Source: Candidatus Bathyarchaeota archaeon
Lineage (GTDB): Archaea > Thermoproteota > Bathyarchaeia > Bathyarchaeales > Bathycorpusculaceae
Reading direction: 5' to 3'
Assembly (NCBI GenBank): GCA_003601875.1
Contig: PIYF01000001.1
Location: forward strand, 1-18,650
DNA length: 18,650 nucleotides
The position numbers and the translations under genes are program-made. The notes beneath the pieces were generated by a model. That model was given only the letters and a program-made list of their open reading frames with translations. It was not told the DNA's origin and did not search any database. Positions 14,058-18,650 of the stretch are shown in pieces; within the stretch, counting starts at the first letter, position 1; the number at the start of each line of letters is the position of its first letter.

Positions 14058-15396
14058 AAATGGAACAATCTTAACAATGAGTGAAAAAGGGATAATTCGA
14101 CAAGGCGCCGTAGTCATAGAGGATGATAAAATAGTTGACATTGGAAAAACAGAAGATTTAGAAAGAAAATATGGACGTGGATATGAGAAGATAGATGCTT
14201 CAGGAAAAGTGGTTATGCCTGGATTAATAAACACCCACCAACATGCTGCAATGAGTCTTCTCAGAGGATATGCAGATGATTTACCCCTTCAAGAATGGCT
14301 TGAAAATCGAATATGGCCTATTGAAAAATGTATGACACCTCATCACATTTATGTTGGAGCTTTGTTAACAGCTGTTGAATCAATAATAGGCGGGACAACA
14401 ACTGTTAACACAATGTATCATTATACACGTGGAGAAAATGAGGCGAAAGCCTTTTCTGATGTAGGCTTAAGGGGGATAATTGGACATGTTTGCTTTTCTT
14501 GGAGAAAAAGGGAGGATAAGCTGCTTCTTGAAGAATTAGCTGGGAAATGGCATAATAAAAGGGATGGATTAATCCGCGTAAGTGTTGATCCGCATTCCCC
14601 GTACACTGTTGATCCAGAATATTTTATAGAGTTAAAAGAGATTGGTAGAGATTTAAATAGGAAATATGGTTCTCAAGAAGCACCAATAATTTGGCATATT
14701 CATGTGGCTGAAACCTTTGATGAAGTTGAAAAAATCCAAGCAGCTTTTAAGGTGCGTTTGAAGGATGGAATTTTTGAATATTTAGATTCCCTTAAATTTT
14801 TAGATGAATATGTAATTGCAGCTCATTGTGTAGCAATAACGGAAAAAGATATAGAAATCATCAGAAAACGTGACGTGAAAGTTTCCCATAATCCAGTTTC
14901 AAATTTGAAGCTTGCATCAGGTATTAGTCCTGTTCCAAAATTGGTTAGCAAAGATGTAACAGTTTCCCTTGGCACAGACAGTTCATGTTCAAATAATACT
15001 GCAGACATGTTTGAAGTTATGAAGATAGCAGCTTTGCTGCATAAGGGTGTGAATAGAAATCCCACAGTTCTTTCAGCTGGGCAAATTTTGAAGATGGCAA
15101 CTATTAAAGGTGCGAAAGCTTTGATGTGGGATGAAGAGATAGGCTCTATAGAGCCGAATAAGAAAGCGGATGTAATAATACTGAATTTTAGAAAGCCTCA
15201 TCTTTTCCCTTTGTATAGCGAAGAAAGTCATCTTGTATATGCAGCTAAATCTTCAGATGTTGAAACGGTGCTTATAAACGGGAAAATCGTGATGGAAAAT
15301 GGAAAACTTACAACAGTGGATGTTGACAAAGTTTTAGAAATGGTTGAAAAAGCAAAAGAAGACCTTATTGAACGAGTTAAAAGTAATCTTAAATAG
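14041..15396 (+). CDS. dadD: Adenosine-type amidohydrolase (5'-deoxyadenosine / S-adenosylhomocysteine / MTA deaminase)
   Basis: Metal-dependent deaminase of the MtaD/DadD group, 451 residues. It acts on the adenine ring of 5'-deoxyadenosine, S-adenosylhomocysteine or methylthioadenosine to give the inosine compound. Visible metal and catalytic motifs are NTHQHAAM with two His near residues 66-68, HVAET, AHCVAITEKD, SHNPVSNLKLASG and LGTDSSCSNNTADMFE. ATG 14041 is preferred because family members begin with the MNILIKNGTI pattern. ATG 14014 would add nine residues. It overlaps the preceding membrane-protein gene, and the SAH hydrolase homologue follows 24 nt later. Family is firm; the preferred substrate is inferred from that neighbour. 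Confidence 0.88.
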   Translation: MNILIKNGTILTMSEKGIIRQGAVVIEDDKIVDIGKTEDLERKYGRGYEKIDASGKVVMPGLINTHQHAAMSLLRGYADDLPLQEWLENRIWPIEKCMTPHHIYVGALLTAVESIIGGTTTVNTMYHYTRGENEAKAFSDVGLRGIIGHVCFSWRKREDKLLLEELAGKWHNKRDGLIRVSVDPHSPYTVDPEYFIELKEIGRDLNRKYGSQEAPIIWHIHVAETFDEVEKIQAAFKVRLKDGIFEYLDSLKFLDEYVIAAHCVAITEKDIEIIRKRDVKVSHNPVSNLKLASGISPVPKLVSKDVTVSLGTDSSCSNNTADMFEVMKIAALLHKGVNRNPTVLSAGQILKMATIKGAKALMWDEEIGSIEPNKKADVIILNFRKPHLFPLYSEESHLVYAAKSSDVETVLINGKIVMENGKLTTVDVDKVLEMVEKAKEDLIERVKSNLK

Positions 15397-15420
15397 TTTT
15401 GATGTGAATGAAATGAGAGC

Positions 15421-16686
15421 GTGAACAGTATGGAAGAATTTAAAGTTAAAGATTTAAACTTGGCTTCTAAGGGAAGACTGCAAATAGAATGGGCTTCAAA
15501 GCATATGCCAGTTTTAATGCAAATCCACAAAAGATTCGAAAAAGAGAAACCGTTAAAAGGGTTAACCATAGGCGCCTGCCTTCATGTAACGAAAGAAACA
15601 GCTGTTTTAATAGAAACCTTATTAGCTGGCGGAGCTATGGTTGCCCTTTCAGGTTCAAATCCTCTTTCAACTCAAGATGATGTTGCCGCTGCATTGGCAG
15701 ATGAGGGAGTACACGTTTTCGCTTGGAGAGGAGAAACTAGGGATGAATATTACTGGTGTGTTGAGAGAGTTATAGATTACAAACCAATTATAACATTAGA
15801 TGATGGTGCAGACTTGATAAGCACAATCCATAGTAAAAGAATAGAAGTTTTGCCGAATGTGAAAGGTGGAACGGAGGAAACAACAACAGGTGTTCAAAGG
15901 TTAAGAGCAATGGAAAAATCTGGAGCCCTAAAATACGCAGTAATAGCCGTTAACGACGCCTACACAAAATACTTGTTTGACAATCGTTATGGAACTGGAC
16001 AAAGCACAATAGACGGAATTCTTCGGGCAACAAACATTCTTTTGGCTGGAAAAAACTTTGTTGTTTGCGGTTACGGGTGGTGTGGAAGAGGCTTAGCCCT
16101 AAGAGCGAAGGGTATGGGAGCAAAAGTCATAATCACAGAAGTGAACCCTCTCAGAGCCCTAGAAGCCGCCATGAACGGATACCGTGTAATGCCTCTAAAA
16201 GAAGCAGCTGAAATAGGCGACATATTCGTAACAACAACAGGAGATATAAATGTAATAAGAAAGGAGCATATGGAAAAAATGAAGGATGGTGCAATACTTG
16301 CCAACAGTGGACACTTCAATGTGGAGATAAACATAAAAGATTTGGAAGGCTTAGCGAAAGCTAAAAGGAAAATAAGGGCAAACATTGAAGAATACACTTT
16401 AATGGATGGAAGAAAACTTTACTTGTTGGCTGAGGGAAGACTTGTTAATCTAGCAGCAGCAGAGGGGCATCCATCAGAAGTCATGGACATGTCCTTTTCA
16501 AACCAAGCCTTATCAGTGGAATATATAGCCAAAAACGCGAAGTTAACACCTAAAGTATATTCGGTTCCAAAAACAATCGACGAAAAAGTTGCCAAGTTAA
16601 AACTTAATGCTATGGGAATAAAAATCGATGAGTTAACAGAAGAGCAAAAGAAGTATTTGGCTTCATGGGAAATGGGCACTATTTAA
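15421..16686 (+). CDS. ahcY: S-adenosylhomocysteine hydrolase family (possibly S-inosylhomocysteine hydrolase)
   Basis: NAD-dependent hydrolase releasing homocysteine from S-adenosyl- or S-inosylhomocysteine. Key family residues are present: ACLHVTKET (H55), DDGAD around 127-131, EETTTG at 152-157, and [18 protein letters not shown] with K183 and D187. The Rossmann motif CGYGWCGRG is at 216-224, with E240 ending the second strand, and NSGHFN lies further on. The C-terminus ends in ASWEMGTI and lacks the canonical KPDHYRY tail, as in many archaeal members. The start is GTG 15421 or ATG 15430; neither has a strong Shine-Dalgarno. Placement after the deaminase suggests the inosyl route known from methanogens. 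Confidence 0.92.
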   Translation: MNSMEEFKVKDLNLASKGRLQIEWASKHMPVLMQIHKRFEKEKPLKGLTIGACLHVTKETAVLIETLLAGGAMVALSGSNPLSTQDDVAAALADEGVHVFAWRGETRDEYYWCVERVIDYKPIITLDDGADLISTIHSKRIEVLPNVKGGTEETTTGVQRLRAMEKSGALKYAVIAVNDAYTKYLFDNRYGTGQSTIDGILRATNILLAGKNFVVCGYGWCGRGLALRAKGMGAKVIITEVNPLRALEAAMNGYRVMPLKEAAEIGDIFVTTTGDINVIRKEHMEKMKDGAILANSGHFNVEINIKDLEGLAKAKRKIRANIEEYTLMDGRKLYLLAEGRLVNLAAAEGHPSEVMDMSFSNQALSVEYIAKNAKLTPKVYSVPKTIDEKVAKLKLNAMGIKIDELTEEQKKYLASWEMGTI

Positions 16687-16721
16687 ATTTCAAATGATAA
16701 GAACGTTGCTAATAAAGATAA

Positions 16722-16764
16722 ACTTTAAAAGGATAAACAATAAACATTGGCTTACGTGTGGTGA
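16722..16764 (+). promoter_or_regulatory. TATA box and Shine-Dalgarno for the following membrane-protein gene
   Basis: ACTTTAAAA at 16722-16730 predicts a start near 16750. GGTGA at 16760-16764 lies 6 nt before ATG 16771, so this gene probably has its own promoter. Confidence 0.45.
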
Positions 16765-16770
16765 AATAAA

Positions 16771-17109
16771 ATGGTTAGTAAAGATCAAGCACTTGGCGGA
16801 TTAATATTCACAGTCTGTGTAATTGTCGCTATAATCTACACTCTTCTACTCTTCTGGCCTGGACTATTTTGGAATACGGATTTCATGTGGCAGCCACAGT
16901 TTTGGGTTATCGCCATACCAGTATTTATCGCATTTATCGCCATTATGGGTATTGGAACATGGATAGGGTGGACCATGGCAACAACTCCTCCACCTAAACC
17001 CATAGAAGAAATTACAAGTGAAATTGAAGAGGAAGAGAAAGAAGAAAAAACAGAGACTGCTGAAGCAAAGGAAGAGAAAACGAAACGTGAAAAGAAAAGT
17101 AAACCTTAA
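16771..17109 (+). CDS. Small membrane protein with charged cytoplasmic tail
   Basis: Unrecognised protein of 112 residues. Two transmembrane segments are clear, at about residues 9-30 (GLIFTVCVIVAIIYTLLLFW) and 44-69 (FWVIAIPVFIAFIAIMGIGT then WIGW). A short Trp-rich loop (GLFWNTDFMWQPQ) lies between them. From residue 71 the tail begins with TPPPKP and is then almost entirely Glu/Lys. Start ATG 16771 is supported by GGTGA. It ends 6 nt from the stop of the convergent pilin-like gene. Function unknown. Confidence 0.75.
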   Translation: MVSKDQALGGLIFTVCVIVAIIYTLLLFWPGLFWNTDFMWQPQFWVIAIPVFIAFIAIMGIGTWIGWTMATTPPPKPIEEITSEIEEEEKEEKTETAEAKEEKTKREKKSKP

Positions 17110-17115
17110 TTTGGA

Positions 17116-17490
17116 TTAATATTTAACGTTGAAAGTTAACGGAGAACCGAGGGATAAAACGATTTTCACATCATAAGTCACATTTTTTGAATATCCTCCA
17201 TGTAAATGAATAGTTTTAACAGCATCAGGATTGATTGAAAAGCCACCTGCAGATTCAACCTCTTTTCCATTAACATAAATTTTCATTACCCATACGCTGG
17301 TGGGTGCAACGTTTCTTAATTTAACTGTTATACATGTGCTGTTCATAGATTTTGAGACGAGCTCCACCATCTGCGTTGGAAAAGCAGTTTTCACTTTTGC
17401 CGTAAAACTTGATAGAAAATTATAAGTAATGAAACCTGCAGTTGCAGCTGTCATAAAAGTTAATAGTAGAGCAGCTGCTGCAATTTTCAA
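17116..17490 (-). CDS. Pilin-like or surface protein with N-terminal hydrophobic segment
   Basis: Protein of 124 residues with a very short basic N-terminus (MK) and one hydrophobic stretch at about 3-29 (AAAALLLTFMTAATAGFITY and beyond). A beta-rich outer domain follows (STCITVKLRNVAPTSVWVMK, IYVNGKEV, then YDVKIVLSLGS). This resembles small archaeal type IV pilin/archaellin-like ectodomains with the pattern I-V-NVGSTPV-I--IYVNG. I see no clear class III cleavage motif, so the call is tentative. TTG 17490 is the only start before the in-frame stop upstream, and AGGTGG lies 6-7 nt ahead of it. It is the third gene after the zinc protein and the anchored protein. Confidence 0.65.
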   Translation of the reverse strand: MKIAAAALLLTFMTAATAGFITYNFLSSFTAKVKTAFPTQMVELVSKSMNSTCITVKLRNVAPTSVWVMKIYVNGKEVESAGGFSINPDAVKTIHLHGGYSKNVTYDVKIVLSLGSPLTFNVKY

Positions 17491-17514
17491 AATTTTCCAC
17501 CTTTTAACAAGAGG

Positions 17515-17534
17515 CTATATTGGAACTAATATAG
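17515..17534. repeat. 20-bp palindrome over the likely promoter of the pilin-like gene
   Basis: CTATATT at 17515-17521 and AATATAG at 17528-17534 form perfect 7-bp arms around GGAACT. On the minus strand the distal arm sits where a TATA box for the gene starting at 17490 would be. It may be an operator, or simply a palindromic TATA region. Confidence 0.35.
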
Positions 17535-17569
17535 CGTTTATGAATCTAAAATTATGAGAGTTAATACAT

Positions 17570-17944
17570 TTAAAAGCCAAATATCTTAAAGACAAAGTGT
17601 AACGCAACTGAAATACCTGCGGAAACTCCGAAAATAATCATAATGAGTTTTGGTGAAATCGATGTGAATGATGTCTCCTCTCCTTTCGGTTGAATTTCAT
17701 ATTCTTTAATTTCCCGTGTTTCACCGTCAATTCTCACAACGGCCATAAGTTTTTTCATTTCCACTTCAACAACATAGTTTCCTTCCTCAAGAGAAACTCT
17801 TTTCGGTTTTAATCCGCTTTTATTCCCTATCCTTTTAAGGAAACCTGTAGCAATTGCTGTAACAATTTCAGCGTTTAAAGGTTCACGTTTAAGTTTATGA
17901 GTTGCGGATGTAATAGCAGCTGGAACCTTTTCCTTTAAAGCCAT
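17570..17944 (-). CDS. Uncharacterised protein with C-terminal membrane anchor
   Basis: Protein of 124 residues that I cannot assign to a family. The N-terminal part is helical and soluble (NAEIVTAIATGFLKRIG). The middle has paired strands (YVVEVEMKKLMAVVRIDGETREIKEYEI) somewhat like a PepSY-type strand-turn-strand. The last 25 residues are a hydrophobic helix (LIMIIFGVSAGISVALHFVF), suggesting a tail anchor. Shine-Dalgarno GGAGATGAT is nearly perfect, 5 nt before ATG 17944. It follows the zinc protein with a 13-nt gap, so the two are one operon. Confidence 0.75.
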   Translation of the reverse strand: MALKEKVPAAITSATHKLKREPLNAEIVTAIATGFLKRIGNKSGLKPKRVSLEEGNYVVEVEMKKLMAVVRIDGETREIKEYEIQPKGEETSFTSISPKLIMIIFGVSAGISVALHFVFKIFGF

Positions 17945-17957
17945 AAATTATCATCTC

Positions 17958-18401
17958 CTATTTCTTATTAAGCATGCAATCAACAAGTTTATCACATGTT
18001 AAGCATTCTTCTGGAATACCTTGACCGGAAGGGCGTTCTGCTAAATATCCAAAATGATAAGGACACTTATGCTCTTTAACTGAAGCACCTTCAGTTTTAA
18101 GCGATTCTTCTTTCACGTGTTCTTCTATTTTCTTCTTAAGCTTCTTCACTTTTCTTTTAACTTTCTTTTTCTTCACCTCTTTAGTTTCTTCTATCTTCGT
18201 TAAGCAGAAAGGACACGCATAATAGGGTTTTGTATCTTTTGAAGTTAAATCTTCAACTAATATAGGTGTTGCGAATTCCCTTCCACACGTGGAGCATATG
18301 TACTGCTGTTTTTCCTTAGCATTTTTCGTTTTAATTTCCAAATCCTCCCTTGACCAAATATTTTGTTTCAAGCTTATAGTGTTAATGAATCCAGAATACA
18401 T
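17958..18401 (-). CDS. Multi-cysteine (zinc-binding) protein of unknown function
   Basis: Protein of 147 residues with two likely metal sites joined by a Lys-rich helical linker (about 72-98). The first is a zinc ribbon, C36/C39 with C63/C66. The second is near the C-terminus, C113-H116 with C133, C136 and C142 (CPYHFGYLAERPSG, then PEECLTCDKLVDCML). The spacing of the second could also suit an iron-sulfur cluster. The first 20 residues look unconserved. TTG at codon 21 (18341) is a possible start, with GGGAGG very close before it, but I keep ATG 18401. It is the first gene of the minus-strand trio. Confidence 0.75.
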   Translation of the reverse strand: MYSGFINTISLKQNIWSREDLEIKTKNAKEKQQYICSTCGREFATPILVEDLTSKDTKPYYACPFCLTKIEETKEVKKKKVKRKVKKLKKKIEEHVKEESLKTEGASVKEHKCPYHFGYLAERPSGQGIPEECLTCDKLVDCMLNKK

Positions 18402-18452
18402 ATTGGAAGTTTAAAAAAAGTTTTGCGTCTACTTATCAATAGGTGTCCACAA

Positions 18453-18462
18453 TTTATATTAA
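18453..18462. promoter_or_regulatory. AT-rich divergent promoter region
   Basis: TTTATATTAA can serve the plus-strand gene at 18498 (predicted start near 18482). Read on the other strand, it can serve the minus-strand gene at 18401. The 96-nt gap between the two divergent genes holds no other clear TATA box. Confidence 0.4.
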
Positions 18463-18497
18463 AGTTTCCGCTTAAATATGTTCAAAGTGAGGTTTGG

Positions 18498-18650
18498 ATG
18501 AAAGGAAATGTTGCTGTGATTGGCACAGGGACAATTGGCGGAGCCATCTTGAAAAGTCTACTGAAAAGTGAGTATACGAGTACACTTATAGCTACACGGC
18601 GGAACATAGAACAACTCAGAGAATTTGAAAAGTTAGGAGTTGTCATAACC
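18498..18650 (+). CDS. proC: Pyrroline-5-carboxylate reductase-like protein, 5' part only
   Basis: The last 51 codons of the window open a Rossmann-fold dehydrogenase. The N-terminus MKGNVAVIGTGTIGGAILKS carries GxGxxGxAI, as in ProC. It continues with a second strand ending in ATRR and then EFEKLGVVIT, as in the P5CR N-domain. ProC reduces pyrroline-5-carboxylate to proline with NAD(P)H. The start is ATG 18498, with GAGGT at 18489-18493 just before it. The gene runs off the window, so related imine reductases or F420-dependent oxidoreductases cannot be excluded. Confidence 0.7.
   Translation, partial: MKGNVAVIGTGTIGGAILKSLLKSEYTSTLIATRRNIEQLREFEKLGVVIT

Noticed and set aside
1..18650. CRISPR arrays, insertion sequences or phage genes
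   Set aside because: No regularly spaced repeats, transposase, integrase or phage-type proteins were seen anywhere in the window.

Overview
The window is AT-rich archaeal chromosome. The translation and transcription genes are archaeal types (aIF2-gamma, Rpo7/RpoE', RpoE''/Spt4, S6e, S24e, S27ae, archaeal L2/L3/L4/L23/S19). A formaldehyde-activating enzyme points to tetrahydromethanopterin-type C1 chemistry. Promoters show TATA boxes, Shine-Dalgarno sites are of the GGAGGTGAT type, and TTG start codons are frequent. I infer a TACK-lineage archaeon, plausibly of the Bathyarchaeia type. That placement rests on impressions of gene content, not on a tree.

Layout. At 1-170 there is a 77-nt imperfect inverted repeat that looks like tRNA ends, then a promoter. 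At 172-3340 lie two independently promoted metabolic genes: an M32 metallocarboxypeptidase, and a three-part protein made of a helix-turn-helix segment, Fae (formaldehyde-activating enzyme) and Hps (hexulose-phosphate synthase). At 3420-7602 is the familiar archaeal information-processing cluster: S6e, aIF2-gamma, a PIN-domain nuclease, Rpo7, Spt4, GTP-dependent dephospho-CoA kinase, S24e, S27ae. These are tightly packed, with three successive TTG starts. At 7637-8068 sits an orphan protein with SecB-like features. It converges on a minus-strand ribosomal operon, L3-L4-L23-L2-S19 (read 11365 to 8088). That operon ends after S19 instead of continuing into L22-S3.

At 11528-13768 (minus) are a DUF123/GIY-YIG-like domain fused to an APS-kinase-like P-loop domain, a 35-codon small ORF immediately upstream with its own TATA box and Shine-Dalgarno site, and an APH/choline-kinase-like phosphotransferase. 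At 13842-16686 (plus) come a small two-helix membrane protein, an adenosine-type deaminase of the DadD/MtaD family, and an S-adenosylhomocysteine hydrolase homologue. The last two could recycle the product of SAM-dependent methylation through S-inosylhomocysteine. At 16771-17109 is a small membrane protein with a charged tail. At 17116-18401 (minus) is an uncharacterised trio: a multi-cysteine zinc-binding protein, a C-terminally membrane-anchored protein, and a pilin-like secreted or surface protein. From 18498 the window ends in the 5' part of a pyrroline-5-carboxylate reductase-like gene.

The items most worth a second look are the HTH-Fae-Hps fusion with repeated TCCGACA elements at its promoter, the DUF123/APS-kinase fusion with its leader small ORF, and the deaminase/SAH-hydrolase pair. 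After these come changes in the normally invariant DHPHGGG loop of ribosomal protein L2, and the zinc/membrane/pilin-like trio.
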